Below, one piece after another: positions 26,661-36,301 of a stretch of 64,000 nucleotides of DNA. Within the stretch, counting starts at the first letter, position 1, and each line of letters opens with the position of its first letter. The stretch comes from Candidatus Obscuribacterales bacterium. Lineage in GTDB: Bacteria > Cyanobacteriota > Vampirovibrionia > Obscuribacterales > Obscuribacteraceae. The DNA lies in contig JARLHI010000054.1 of assembly GCA_031292355.1 (NCBI GenBank), positions 62,001 through 126,000 on the forward strand. Reading direction: 5' to 3'. The notes under the pieces were generated by a model. That model had not been told where the DNA came from, made no database searches, and worked only from the letters and a program-made list of their open reading frames with translations. Made by a program: the position numbers and the translations under genes.

Positions 26661-27674
26661 ATGACAGAAGTCGCTAAATTAGCCGTTCTAGGAGCTGGAA
26701 GCTGGGGAGCGACCCTTGCTCGCACTTTCGCCAGCGCCGGGCGCAACGTTCACCTATACACGCGCGACGACGACAAGGCTGAGTTCATCAACAGCCACCA
26801 TTTGATCACTAAACCAATCACAGTCGACATCCCCGAAAACGTGCTTGCCTCAAGCGATCTCGCTTCAGTCGTCGAAGGGGCACGCATTCTCGTTTTTTGC
26901 TGCACATCGCAATCGGTCAGAGAGCTCGCCACGAAAGTGCAAGAAATCCTCAGCGGGCTCGAGCAAAAATTTAAACCGATCATTGTCAGCGCCGTTAAGG
27001 GGCTGGAATTATCCACTTTGTATCGAATGTCTGAAGTAATTCTCGATGTCATTCCAGATATTGATGTGTGTTGCCTGTCGGGACCGAATCTTGCAAGCGA
27101 AATTCTGCGTGGGCTGCCGGCAGCAGCTGTAATTGCCAGCTCAAATCAAGCCACAGCGTCGATTATTCAAAAAGAACTGAGCATTTCCAAATTTCGCCTG
27201 TATACCAATGCAGACATGATTGGCGTCGAATTTGGTGGAACCACCAAAAACGTAATAGCCATTGCGGCTGGAGCATCCGATGGACTCAATCTAGGCGCAA
27301 ACGCTAAAGCGGCACTGCTGACTAGAGGCCTTGCTGAAATGACCAGATTGTCCGTTGCCATGGGCGCAAAACCCCTGACTCTTGCTGGATTAGCAGGCAT
27401 TGGCGATTTGCTTGCTACCTGCGATGGCGCGGCCTCGCGTAATTACAGGCTCGGCAATTTATTCGTCAAAGGCAAAGCGCTTGAAGACATATTTGCTGAA
27501 ATCGGCGCCGCTATCGAAGGAGTGCCGACCGCAAAAGCGATATGTGAACTTTCACAACGTCTCAATATCGACCTGCCCATAGCTACACAGGTCCAGGCCG
27601 CATTAAGCGGCAAAACTTCGCCTGAAGGCGCCATAATGACTTTGATGAGTCGACCGCTTGCTAGCGAGCAATAA
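26661..27674 (+). CDS. gpsA: Glycerol-3-phosphate dehydrogenase [NAD(P)+]
   Basis: Makes sn-glycerol 3-phosphate from dihydroxyacetone phosphate for phospholipid synthesis; cytoplasmic. 337 residues from the ATG at 26661 (AAGG five bases ahead), placing the Rossmann loop LAVLGAGSWGATLARTFA right at the N-terminus. Further marks: VSAVKGLELSTLYRMSEV, LSGPNLASEI, GVEFGGTTKNVIAIAAGASD (catalytic Lys) and RNYRLGNLFVKGK. An upstream TTG at 26619 is less likely. Confidence 0.93.
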   Translation: MTEVAKLAVLGAGSWGATLARTFASAGRNVHLYTRDDDKAEFINSHHLITKPITVDIPENVLASSDLASVVEGARILVFCCTSQSVRELATKVQEILSGLEQKFKPIIVSAVKGLELSTLYRMSEVILDVIPDIDVCCLSGPNLASEILRGLPAAAVIASSNQATASIIQKELSISKFRLYTNADMIGVEFGGTTKNVIAIAAGASDGLNLGANAKAALLTRGLAEMTRLSVAMGAKPLTLAGLAGIGDLLATCDGAASRNYRLGNLFVKGKALEDIFAEIGAAIEGVPTAKAICELSQRLNIDLPIATQVQAALSGKTSPEGAIMTLMSRPLASEQ

Positions 27675-27736
27675 TTCATCCCCGAATCACCTGAATCAAT
27701 GGAATCTAGAAAAGAAAGCTGCAAAGCGAGGTAAAT

Positions 27737-28996
27737 GTGTCGAAACGGTTGTTAATGCTCTCCTGGGAATACCCACCTCGTGTCATCGGTGGTTTAGCGC
27801 GCGTAGTCTCTGCTTTATCAAAAGAAATTGCGGCCAGTGGCTGGGAAGTGCATGTCGTCACCGCCGATCATCCTGGCGAACCAGAACACAGTATGGATGG
27901 GCTGGTGCATGTGCACCGAGTCAAGACGCAAACTGACATGACGCCCGACTTTTTGACATGGGTCAGTCGTTTTAATTTTGGTCTTTTGCAGTATGCCATC
28001 GAAATCCATCGCAAAACCCCTTTTGATATCGTCCACGCCCATGACTGGATGGTTACGGATGCTGCCTGGGTTCTTAAATCTGGTTTTGGCATTCCTGTCG
28101 TTGCCACCATCCACGCCACCGAAGCTGGTCGCATGCATGGCATCCATACTGACTTACAAAGATACATTCATCAAATGGAGTGGCGCCTCACATTCGAATC
28201 ATGGGAAGTCATAGTCAACAGCCATTCGATGCACGCTGAATTGCAAAGCTCATTCAAATTGCCAGCGAACAAACTGGCGATTATTCCAAATGGCACCGAT
28301 CCCACTGAATTTGATTTCAAATTCGATCCCTCTAGTATCCGCGGTAATTTTGCCGCAGCCGGGGAACAAATAGTTTTATACGTGGGTCGTTTAGTTCGAG
28401 AAAAAGGCGTACAGGTCATGCTTGACTCCGCTCCAGCAGTGCTTAGTGCCTGTCCTGGCGCTCAATTTCTGGTTGTGGGCACGGGCTATTATCTCGATGA
28501 AATGCGCCGTCAGGCAGACCAAATGGGTATTTCGCACCGCGTTCGCTTCCTGGGTTACGTCTCCGATCAAAGTTTGAAAGAGCTTTATAAAATCGCCGAC
28601 GTCATCTGCATCCCCAGTTTATATGAGCCTTTTGGCATCGTAGCTCTCGAAGGAATGGCTGCTGGCGTGCCAGTCGTCACATCCGACGCTGGTGGATTGC
28701 GCGACTTCGTCGAACACGGAGTAAACGGAATCTTGACCTACGCCGGCGATTCAAACAGCCTCGCCTGGGGCTTGCTGGAAGTTTTACGCAATCCAGAGCT
28801 TGGCAAACGCCTGGCTAAAGATGCTGTCGACAAGGTGAAACATATATACAATTGGAAAATCATCGCCCAGCGTACAGAAGAGGTTTATGACAGAGTCTTG
28901 AGCGACTCGACTCAACTCGGTCAAGACGTGGTGGCATCGCATCCAAAAGAACCAGTGACCGTCGCCAAAGGCACGACGCCACCAGCGAAGGGATAG
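27737..28996 (+). CDS. GT4-family glycosyltransferase
   Basis: 419 residues from a GTG with AGG five bases ahead. GT-B fold: the N-terminal MLSWEYPPRVIGGLARVVSA (donor-binding Gly loop of the glycogen-synthase/GT4 group), HAHDWMVTDAAW, and the C-terminal VLYVGRLVREKGVQVMLDS and PSLYEPFGIVALEGMAAGVP (E-x7-E motif). It probably adds a sugar to a growing polysaccharide. The mannose-1-phosphate guanylyltransferase gene follows 60 bases later, so GDP-mannose is a plausible donor source. Confidence 0.85.
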   Translation: MSKRLLMLSWEYPPRVIGGLARVVSALSKEIAASGWEVHVVTADHPGEPEHSMDGLVHVHRVKTQTDMTPDFLTWVSRFNFGLLQYAIEIHRKTPFDIVHAHDWMVTDAAWVLKSGFGIPVVATIHATEAGRMHGIHTDLQRYIHQMEWRLTFESWEVIVNSHSMHAELQSSFKLPANKLAIIPNGTDPTEFDFKFDPSSIRGNFAAAGEQIVLYVGRLVREKGVQVMLDSAPAVLSACPGAQFLVVGTGYYLDEMRRQADQMGISHRVRFLGYVSDQSLKELYKIADVICIPSLYEPFGIVALEGMAAGVPVVTSDAGGLRDFVEHGVNGILTYAGDSNSLAWGLLEVLRNPELGKRLAKDAVDKVKHIYNWKIIAQRTEEVYDRVLSDSTQLGQDVVASHPKEPVTVAKGTTPPAKG

Positions 28997-29056
28997 TCAA
29001 AGTCAAAGTTCAAGTTAAGCATAGTCGGGAAGTCAACTGAAAAAGAGGTGCGTTCG

Positions 29057-31624
29057 ATGAAAGCGGTAATTATGGCAGGCGGCTCCGGCACGCGGTTACG
29101 TCCTTTAACCAGCAGTTTGCCCAAGCCGATGGTGCCTGTCGTTAATAAACCGATGGCTGAGCATATCGTCAATTTGCTCAAAGAGCATGGATTGAACGAC
29201 ATCATTTTCACTCTCCACTATTTGCCCGATGCCATCCGTAATTATTTTGGTGATGGCAGCGAGTTCGGCTGCAAGATTGGCTATTCAACCGAAGAGGGAC
29301 GACCGCTCGGCACCGCCGGTTGTGTCAAAGCTATCCAGGACGAACTTGATACCACCTTTGTCGTTATTTCAGGCGACAGCTTGACCGATATCGATTTAAC
29401 CGATGCTATTCGCTTTCACAAAGAGAAAAAATCCAAAGCAACTATTGTTTTGAAGCGCGTAGAAAGTCCGCTCGATTACGGTGTCGTTATCCTTGACGGT
29501 GAAAATCGCATTCAGCGCTTTGTCGAAAAGCCAGGCGCCAGCGAGATTTTCTCGGACACAGTCAATACCGGCATCTATATTCTCGAACCCGAAGTAATGC
29601 TCTATGTTGTGATGGGTCGCGAACAAGATTTCTCCAACGACTTATTTCCACTGCTGCTCTTGCGCAACGAGCCCATGTACGGATACGTCGCCGACGGCTA
29701 TTGGTGTGACATAGGCAACCTTGCTGTCTATCGCCAGGCGCATCAAGATTTGCTCGACGGCAAAATGAAGATCAATTTTGGCTTGCCACAAATTCAAGAT
29801 CGCGTTTGGGTCGGTGAAGGCACTCAAATTGATGCCACAGTCAAACTCGAGCCACCAATTGTCATTGGCAAGAATTGTCGCATAGGCCAAGAAACGGTTA
29901 TCGACGCTTACACAGTCATTGGCGACAATGTGCTCGTGCAAGACAAAGTCAACATGAAACGACCGGTTATATGGTCAAATAGTTATATTGGTCACCAAGC
30001 GCAACTGCGTGCCTGCGTCATTTGCGAAAAAGTGACCGTCCACAGCTCTGCCGAAATTTTAGAAGGCGCAATCATCGGTGCGGGCTCTTCTGTCGGACAG
30101 GAAGCCGTTGTTAGCCCTGATGTTCGCATCTGGCCGGACAAAACCATCGATTCTGGCGCAAAGGTAATTTCATCGGTTATCTGGGGAACCCGAGCACCAC
30201 GCACCTTATTTGGTGCCCACGGTGTACGCGGTATAGCCAACGTTGAAATCACACCAGAATTTGCAGTCAATCTAGCTGCTGCCTACGGTGCAACAGTCAA
30301 AGCCGGTCCGGTTCTCGTTAGTCGCGATTATTGGCGGGTCAGCCATATGTTCAGCCGGGTCATAACATCCGGGTTGATTTCAGTCGGCGTCGAAGTGCAA
30401 AACCTAGAAGCAACTTCATTGCCCATCTCGCGGTACCACGTTAAAACGCAGCGCGCAAGCGGCCTCGTTCACGTTCGAGTTTCACAACGCGAACCAGAAA
30501 AAGTATCAATTGAATTCTTCGACAGTGAAGGTATTGCCATCACTAAAGCGATGGAACGCAAAATCGAAAACACCTTCTTTAAAGAAGACTTCCCTCGTGT
30601 GCAACCAGCAGACGTCGGCAACATCAGCTTCCCAAGCCGTGTACGCGAATATTATATGGATGAATTCCTCAAACACGTCAAAGGACAAGTTTTTGAAGAA
30701 GACAAAATTCCATTTTGTATCGTACCTGGTTCGAACTACACCCGCGTCACCAAAACCGGTGGCATCGCTACGCAGGCTCCTAAAGTAGTGCTCGACTACG
30801 CCATGGCCGAAACAGGTGTAATCCTGCCAGACTTGCTCGGACAAGTCGGTATTGAAACAGTTGTGCTCAATTCATCAATTAGAAATACACCGCCTAAGCA
30901 AGAAGAGCGCATCGCCATGCGCAAACAGCTTGCTGACGTAGTTCGAGCTTTAAACGCCGAAATGGGCGCGCAAATCGGACGCAACGGCGAACAAATGACC
31001 CTGGTCGATGAATTAGGACAGATCATTCGCGGAGAATTGTTGCTTGCTGTAGTGGCAGACATCATTCTGCGAGATAAGCCCAATCGCTCGATTGTGGTAC
31101 CAGTCAATTCCAGCTCAATCGTTGAAAGAATTGCCGCACGATACAACTGCAAAGTCGTTCGCTGCAAAGCATCTGAAACCGAAATCGGCAGCACCACAGC
31201 TAAACTAGAAGGCGCCGTGCTTGGTGGCAGCGCAAATGGTTGCTTCATCTTCCCAGAATTCCAGTACGGCTACGACGCCATGTTCGCGGTTGGACAAGTG
31301 CTCGAGCATCTCACCTATCAAGGTCGTTCGCTGCATCAGGCTGTCGCCGAGTTGCCACAACTCATATACCAAGTCGACTCAGTGCATTGCCCCTGGGAAC
31401 GCAAAGGTCGCGTTATGCGCTTGATGGTCGAAAAACATCATGACCGCCCAATGGAATTGCTCGATGGTGTTAAGATTCAGACTCGACCAGACCACTGGAT
31501 TCTCGTTCTGCCAGACGCCACAGAACCACTCGTGCACGTATACGCAGACGGTCTCGATTTGCAAAACACATCAGCCGATTTAAATGAATACACGCAGATG
31601 GTGCGTTACCTACAAAACGCCTGA
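29057..31624 (+). CDS. Mannose-1-phosphate guanylyltransferase fused to phosphomannomutase-like domain
   Basis: 855 residues from the ATG at 29057 (AGAGGT nine bases before). Residues 1-235 are a sugar nucleotidyltransferase (AVIMAGGSGTRLRPLTSSLP, VSGDSLTDIDL, EKPG.SEIFSDTVNTGIYIL). Residues 245-370 are a left-handed beta helix (VIGKNCRIGQETVIDAYTVI). From about 380 a phosphohexomutase-like region runs to the end (GAHGVRGIANVEITPEFAVN). The usual phosphoserine loop TASHNP appears as RVSQREP, and the sugar-binding GEyS loop is not obvious, so mutase activity is doubtful. This domain order and length match the cyanobacterial type (Synechocystis sll1496-like), a clue to the host. Likely makes GDP-mannose or another NDP-sugar for surface glycans. 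Confidence 0.85.
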   Translation: MKAVIMAGGSGTRLRPLTSSLPKPMVPVVNKPMAEHIVNLLKEHGLNDIIFTLHYLPDAIRNYFGDGSEFGCKIGYSTEEGRPLGTAGCVKAIQDELDTTFVVISGDSLTDIDLTDAIRFHKEKKSKATIVLKRVESPLDYGVVILDGENRIQRFVEKPGASEIFSDTVNTGIYILEPEVMLYVVMGREQDFSNDLFPLLLLRNEPMYGYVADGYWCDIGNLAVYRQAHQDLLDGKMKINFGLPQIQDRVWVGEGTQIDATVKLEPPIVIGKNCRIGQETVIDAYTVIGDNVLVQDKVNMKRPVIWSNSYIGHQAQLRACVICEKVTVHSSAEILEGAIIGAGSSVGQEAVVSPDVRIWPDKTIDSGAKVISSVIWGTRAPRTLFGAHGVRGIANVEITPEFAVNLAAAYGATVKAGPVLVSRDYWRVSHMFSRVITSGLISVGVEVQNLEATSLPISRYHVKTQRASGLVHVRVSQREPEKVSIEFFDSEGIAITKAMERKIENTFFKEDFPRVQPADVGNISFPSRVREYYMDEFLKHVKGQVFEEDKIPFCIVPGSNYTRVTKTGGIATQAPKVVLDYAMAETGVILPDLLGQVGIETVVLNSSIRNTPPKQEERIAMRKQLADVVRALNAEMGAQIGRNGEQMTLVDELGQIIRGELLLAVVADIILRDKPNRSIVVPVNSSSIVERIAARYNCKVVRCKASETEIGSTTAKLEGAVLGGSANGCFIFPEFQYGYDAMFAVGQVLEHLTYQGRSLHQAVAELPQLIYQVDSVHCPWERKGRVMRLMVEKHHDRPMELLDGVKIQTRPDHWILVLPDATEPLVHVYADGLDLQNTSADLNEYTQMVRYLQNA

Positions 31625-31762
31625 GCTTTCACATTTAAATAGCGAACAAAAGTACGATTGAAGACGTGATTTAAACATCACGGACAACGTCACACTGAAA
31701 TTCTCTTTCTTCTGATCGATTGGTCTTTCGCAGCAGAAGTTGTCTCGCCGTTTAGCAACAGA

Positions 31763-31838
31763 TGCAATACCGTTCTGATTACGGAAGACGTACCAATGAG
31801 TGCAATACCTTTCCAATTACGGAAGACGTACCAATGAG
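31763..31838 (+). repeat. Tandem duplication of 38 bp
   Basis: Two adjacent 38-bp copies (31763-31800 and 31801-31838) differ at only a few bases and both contain TTACGGAAGACGTACCAATG. They lie in the gap 31625-31963, where I can support no gene. A short ORF from 31837 (MSALKLPIVFAFKFF...) has no clear ribosome site. Confidence 0.85.
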
Positions 31839-31963
31839 TGCGTTGAAATTGCCAATCGTCTTTGCTTTTAAATTCTTCATTACATTCATCTTTTCAGGAG
31901 CCCAATTATCAAAGGTATTTTTGAGTGGGTTCGACAGCACTCCGCAGATGTTGCTCTGCTTCA

Positions 31964-32317
31964 TCAAAACGTCAAAGCTGAATAAGCGTACAGCTTGAGG
32001 CAGCTAGCCATTAACGTAAGCCAAAGAATCACTGTGCTAATAGGAATACCAAAACAGGCTCTCGCAACGAGCATGAAAGCCCCCGCTAGAACACCCCAAA
32101 TCATGGCTGCAAAATTGCGTCTCTTTTGGGCTGATAAGGTCAATTGCTTTGCCTTGTCATCAATTAGTCGGGCTATTTCAGACTTCATCTCGTGCAGCAT
32201 CACCTGGTTCTGAAACCTCAATGATACCCCAACGCCTGTGATTAAACGACTCTCACCCTCAGCTCCTAGTGGTGCTTTTACGATTGCCGCAGTATAAACG
32301 TCGACGTAAAATTCCAT
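31964..32317 (-). CDS. Small membrane protein with two C-terminal spans
   Basis: 117 residues. The N-terminal half is soluble (AAIVKAPLGAEGESRLITGV, VMLHEMKSEIARLIDDKAKQ). It is followed by two membrane segments (AAMIWGVLAGAFMLVARACF and ISTVILWLTLMASCLKLYA). No family recognised. Its start is only 28 bases from the divergent start at 32346, leaving little promoter space. Confidence 0.6.
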   Translation of the reverse strand: MEFYVDVYTAAIVKAPLGAEGESRLITGVGVSLRFQNQVMLHEMKSEIARLIDDKAKQLTLSAQKRRNFAAMIWGVLAGAFMLVARACFGIPISTVILWLTLMASCLKLYAYSALTF

Positions 32318-32345
32318 CTCTGTTTAACATTGAGGTTGATTGGAT

Positions 32346-32792
32346 ATGGGCGATATAAACGCGAATTCCGGTTTTGACGCAAGGCAGTGTATTGCCAAAA
32401 ACCTGGACCAGGTTCTCGCAGACCAGATTCAAGCCGGACACATTGGCGCCGCCCAGAAGTTATTTTCTGACTGCATTAACACACGTGCTCTCAATGAGTC
32501 CGTACAGCAACAAAGAGCCGATTCAAAGGCCGGCGAGGAAGCTAGAGATTGGAAAAGAAAGGCACTCGATGGCGGTGCAGCTGACGCGCAAGAGCCGCCC
32601 AAAGATCAACCCAAAGAACAAGAAAAAGGCGGCGGGCTAGCGGCAGTCATTGGTATGTGGCAGGCACCACAGCTAGTGTCACAAGCGATAGACACATTGA
32701 AAAGTGAAGTGCGCATGGATCTAAAAGAAGCTCATTATGCACATCCTGAATACGCCGATATGTTAGACGGCGTCAGCGTCGACGACAAGTAG
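32346..32792 (+). CDS. Hypothetical hydrophilic protein
   Basis: 148 residues from the ATG at 32346 (a TTG two codons earlier is possible). The start is helical (CIAKNLDQVLADQIQAGHIG), a charged Pro/Lys/Glu-rich linker follows (EPPKDQPKEQEKGGG), and the end is acidic (EAHYAHPEYADMLDGVSVDD). No membrane segment or signal. I do not recognise it. It is followed directly by the 8-bp tandem array. Confidence 0.5.
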   Translation: MGDINANSGFDARQCIAKNLDQVLADQIQAGHIGAAQKLFSDCINTRALNESVQQQRADSKAGEEARDWKRKALDGGAADAQEPPKDQPKEQEKGGGLAAVIGMWQAPQLVSQAIDTLKSEVRMDLKEAHYAHPEYADMLDGVSVDDK

Positions 32793-32823
32793 CCAACAGT
32801 AAGCATTCTCCGAGAGAAATGAT

Positions 32824-32919
32824 TCACTGAATCACTGAATCACTAAATCACTGAATCACTAAATCACTAAATCACTGAATCACTAAATCACTAAATCACT
32901 GAATCACTAAATCACTAAA
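32824..32919 (+). repeat. 8-bp tandem array, 12 units
   Basis: Twelve exact head-to-tail units, TCACTGAA or TCACTAAA, in the order G G A G A A G A A G A A. After the first unit the two forms follow a three-unit (24-bp) rule. The array fills the gap between two convergent genes and ends four bases before the stop of the next. Confidence 0.95.
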
Positions 32920-32923
32920 TGAC

Positions 32924-34555
32924 TTACTCACTTGGATAGACGATCACCTGGTCGAATCTATCCATTTGCATGTACTGATTATTCAAGATCGTCTTTAACC
33001 GACTGGTTTGTTCAGGCTTCACAGCTACAGGTTCTTTGAGCAACTGGCTGATTGGCCCCGGCGAGAACTTATCGAAGTCTTGCGAAAAATCGGCAATCGC
33101 GGTGGTAGCAATTCCATCATTGTTCAACGTGTGACTGATGCTAACTTCAGATTGCCCCGGGAAAAATTTAGCGACAAAGAGTTCTTGGCTCCACAATAAA
33201 GTTTTGCCGCCTTCGTTATTCTGCGAGATAATTTCCAGGTTCTTAGCCAGTCCATCAATAACCAGCTTGAGCTGTGTCGATGCGGTGATCTCCTGACCGA
33301 CTGCGTGCAATTTAAGTCCACTCTTAATGGCTGCTTCTAGTACTGACTTGAAATTTTCGTTATGGTTACCACCGAGCGGCTCAGGCAAGTCCAGAGGCCC
33401 AGCCGGCAATCCATTTTGCACATAGTGATCGAGTTGTCCTTGATAGCTTGCCGGAATGTTCAAGGCCAAATCAGTCAAACCGGATTTTTGTAGCTCGGGT
33501 ATTAACTGGCTGAACAATTTTCGATGCTCACTTTCTGGATTTTCCGGATCAGTTCGTTGCATTTCACCGAGCAAAATGACACGATTATTCTCTACGGTTG
33601 ATTTTAGGGCGGCAGATGGTGCGTCCCCAAACTGTTTAAGTTCGCTTTCGCAACCATCCATCTTGTAATGCAAAGGATAAAAAATAACGTTGTCGAAATT
33701 TCCATACGGAGGCTGCCCGAAGCCTGTCGTTCTAACAGACCCAAGCAAATCGGTCTCTTTTGTGCCAACGCTTACAGGGCGCGTCAGGTCTCTCGTCGAT
33801 TTGACCATGCCGTCTGGCAAAGACGGAATTTGCTGGTAGAAGGTATCGACCGATACATTGTCGTCATGCAGTCTTTGAGCGGTAGTAGGCGTCACAGTGT
33901 TACGACGAAAGCCATTAGCTAAATGCTCAGCGCCGACGAAATATAGAACTTTTTTGTTTGGGTCTTGCAAAATTTGTTCGACGTTGTCGGCCATTGTTCT
34001 GTCGCGACTAAAAATATTGTCGCCTGGTCCTGTGTAATATTCATCAACCGCCGAAACTGTCAGTCCAGCTTTTTTGGCCGCATCGACTACATCAAGAAGT
34101 GACTGACCATCCGTCAGGCGACTGCCCATTTCCCTTCGACTTTCAGGTGTCAAATTTTCAATATCACGCTGCCACGTTTGGGGAATTTCGAGCGCGATGT
34201 CAGTGACACCAGCCGCTTTCAATTTAGGCAATTCATCAATTAGAAATTGAAAATATGGTCCTTGCCTGACGTGCATATCGGCAAAACCGACGACCCGATT
34301 ATCATGCACGGCCTTGAGCAACGCTGCTTCCGGGTCGGAGGCGGTGCGCGCAATCTGCGCCTTAATGCTATCTGCTTGCTGTGAATCGCTGACACCACCG
34401 CGTTCTGTCATGAACTTTACTTCGGCTGGTGTAGCCTTATCATGTTTCCAAATATGTTGAGCGGCGGTCTCAGTCCAGTCTTTATTACCAGAACGTGCGT
34501 CGACGCCATCTGTCTCCAGATTCATGGGTTTTACTGGCGTTCTTTCTTGGTCCAA
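32924..34555 (-). CDS. Protein with two tandem ChaN/EreA-like domains
   Basis: 543 residues with no signal peptide. Two halves are clearly homologous. LLKAVHDNRVVGFADMH, then LIDELPKLKAAGVTDIALEI, matches ALKSTVENNRVILLGEMQ, then LIPELQKSGLTDLALNIPAS. Each half ends alike (NFDNVIFYPLH and RFDQVIVYPSE). The pattern (VGxxxxH, then a parallel strand/helix core, then TLLWSQE or VLYFVGAEHLA) recalls the ChaN/erythromycin-esterase/TIKI superfamily. The metal-binding GExH is degenerate in both halves, so catalysis is uncertain. Function unknown. Confidence 0.55.
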   Translation of the reverse strand: MDQERTPVKPMNLETDGVDARSGNKDWTETAAQHIWKHDKATPAEVKFMTERGGVSDSQQADSIKAQIARTASDPEAALLKAVHDNRVVGFADMHVRQGPYFQFLIDELPKLKAAGVTDIALEIPQTWQRDIENLTPESRREMGSRLTDGQSLLDVVDAAKKAGLTVSAVDEYYTGPGDNIFSRDRTMADNVEQILQDPNKKVLYFVGAEHLANGFRRNTVTPTTAQRLHDDNVSVDTFYQQIPSLPDGMVKSTRDLTRPVSVGTKETDLLGSVRTTGFGQPPYGNFDNVIFYPLHYKMDGCESELKQFGDAPSAALKSTVENNRVILLGEMQRTDPENPESEHRKLFSQLIPELQKSGLTDLALNIPASYQGQLDHYVQNGLPAGPLDLPEPLGGNHNENFKSVLEAAIKSGLKLHAVGQEITASTQLKLVIDGLAKNLEIISQNNEGGKTLLWSQELFVAKFFPGQSEVSISHTLNNDGIATTAIADFSQDFDKFSPGPISQLLKEPVAVKPEQTSRLKTILNNQYMQMDRFDQVIVYPSE

Positions 34556-34779
34556 TCAGCACTTCCTTCAGGGGCGCTGCGTGAGCCTTACCAGCTTAAT
34601 TTGACTCGCTCAAAATGCCAGCGTAACAATACGAATCGCGGCAACAAAAGGCGAAAATCTTTGCATTCTTTAAAAACGTTAGATGTTAGTGTCTGGCAGA
34701 TTTGACAAGGAATTTGGTAAATTCAATCATATTGACGTTGTTCTGCGCATACACGGCAGTATTTTCGTGCGTTCCGCAA

Positions 34780-35361
34780 CTAATTCACCTCCAAAGAATC
34801 AAGGAAACTGGCTACGTTGGGACCATAAACCTCCTTAGAAAATCCAATTATCCCTATGCAATACATTTTTTTTCTCGATACATCAAAGTAAATGCGAATG
34901 CGAAATTGTCCATCTTCTCCAAAGGGGGTTGGCAGCGTACCTTCAGCTTCTCGGCCTGGATAACGATCTCCCGCAAGAGACACGGCAGCGATCTTATTAG
35001 GGGCTCCATGCATCGCTGATATTGCCTGGTTTACAGACCGATCTAGACTGGCTTGCAAGTGCTTCTGGTCGTGTAAATCGTAAGAGTCGATGTTCTGCTC
35101 CGCAACGCTAAAACACGCATCGTCGTCTTCACAAGAAAACTTTCTCGAGTCCGCGGAATTATCTTTCATTTCCGAAGGAGAACCTGGCATGAGCACCGAC
35201 ATGTGAGTCATGTTGGGATGAAATTTCTTTAGCGGAGCATGAAGCAACGAAGGTTTTTGAGCAATCGACTTTTCTGCCTGAACCGCGCAACTTGAAAGCA
35301 ACAACAAGCATGCGATCATCAGGCAATTACCAACTAGCAACTTGTGCCCTACACTTAACAT
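34780..35361 (-). CDS. Lipoprotein of unknown function
   Basis: 193 residues from the ATG at 35361, where a lipoprotein signal begins (LMIACLLLLSSCAVQAEKS, lipobox L-S-S-C). An ATG at 35397 is also possible, and neither has a clear ribosome site. The body has VLMPGSPSEMKDNS, SVAEQNIDSYDL, AAVSLAGDRYPGREAEGTLP and RIRIYFDVSRKKMYCIGIIG. This order, a PG.P loop followed by a strand-rich end, recurs in exported proteins of unknown role. The preceding gap 34556-34779 shows nothing. Confidence 0.55.
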   Translation of the reverse strand: MLSVGHKLLVGNCLMIACLLLLSSCAVQAEKSIAQKPSLLHAPLKKFHPNMTHMSVLMPGSPSEMKDNSADSRKFSCEDDDACFSVAEQNIDSYDLHDQKHLQASLDRSVNQAISAMHGAPNKIAAVSLAGDRYPGREAEGTLPTPFGEDGQFRIRIYFDVSRKKMYCIGIIGFSKEVYGPNVASFLDSLEVN

Positions 35362-35599
35362 TTTGAGGAGGGATTGATCTTTCACAATAATCACCATAGC
35401 TTGCAATAATGCAAGAAGACCGCGCCTACGAGCACAACGACTGCCCCAAGAAAAAACATAAATCTGCATCCATTGGAGTGTAAAATACCTGGAAGTTCCT
35501 TCCTCTGCGAAGCTGGTTTCACACCAACTTCCTGTGAAGGGCACCTGTCCAAGAAAATATCACTTTTTACTTCCGTCCACAACTTTTTAGATTACCTCC

Positions 35600-36301
35600 A
35601 TGACAAACAAAGATATTGAGACCCACTTTAACGAGTCCTGCGCGCGGCGGAACGAATTTTGGACCAGCGTCGGCAAAGTGGATCCAGATGTGCTGGGACA
35701 TGTGATAAACCCTACATTTATGGACGGTCCTCGGTGGCCCAGCCTGCGACAGTCCTTCATTATTGTTCGAAAGAACACATCTACGATTATCGCCAGCGAT
35801 GGACTTAGTGATCCGTTTGATGATATCGACGAAAGTCCCAATGGCGAAGCGTGCAATGGGTTTGGCTTGGAGTTTTATGTAGAAACACCTGGCAATCTTG
35901 AGCCAGTTATTGGTAGTTGGCAATTTGAACTGGTATGGCAGATGAGTCAAAATGCGGCGCACGCAGGAAACATTCAATCACTGCTGAGGAAATTAAAGTA
36001 CATGACGACAGAGCTGTACGATGTGAGCGTTCCTAAGGAGTTTCACGGTGATGAAGAACGCACCGGAGTTTTGGTGGGTCTGCACAGCAATACTGTTCCC
36101 AGCCAGGTCGAACTTTCTTTGGAAACCGTCGATATTGTGAACGTGAAGCTTCTTACGCTAAAGGAACTGCAATATGTTATTAAGCATGGCAAGGAAGGTC
36201 GCGAACAATTGGCAAATCTCCTATTGCAACAAGACAATCCCACGTATTCAGATCTGAGTCGCAAGTCGGTGGTGCCTAGTAAGGCCTGGTGGAAGATCTG
36301 A
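35600..36301 (+). CDS. Suppressor-of-fused (SUFU)-domain protein
   Basis: 233 residues, soluble. The core IIASDGLSDPFDD.D and CNGFGLEFYVETP, followed by WQFELVWQMSQNAAHAG and LVGLHSNTVPSQVELSL, match the bacterial SUFU (PF05076-like) family. These are proposed immunity proteins for polymorphic toxins, but no toxin gene adjoins here. GATTACCTCC precedes the ATG, with no good ribosome site. It starts 56 bases from an unassigned stretch and is otherwise isolated. Confidence 0.68.
   Translation: MTNKDIETHFNESCARRNEFWTSVGKVDPDVLGHVINPTFMDGPRWPSLRQSFIIVRKNTSTIIASDGLSDPFDDIDESPNGEACNGFGLEFYVETPGNLEPVIGSWQFELVWQMSQNAAHAGNIQSLLRKLKYMTTELYDVSVPKEFHGDEERTGVLVGLHSNTVPSQVELSLETVDIVNVKLLTLKELQYVIKHGKEGREQLANLLLQQDNPTYSDLSRKSVVPSKAWWKI

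Noticed and set aside
32824..32919. Possible CRISPR array
   Set aside because: Units are 8 bp, directly adjacent, with no spacers and no cas genes. It is a simple tandem repeat.
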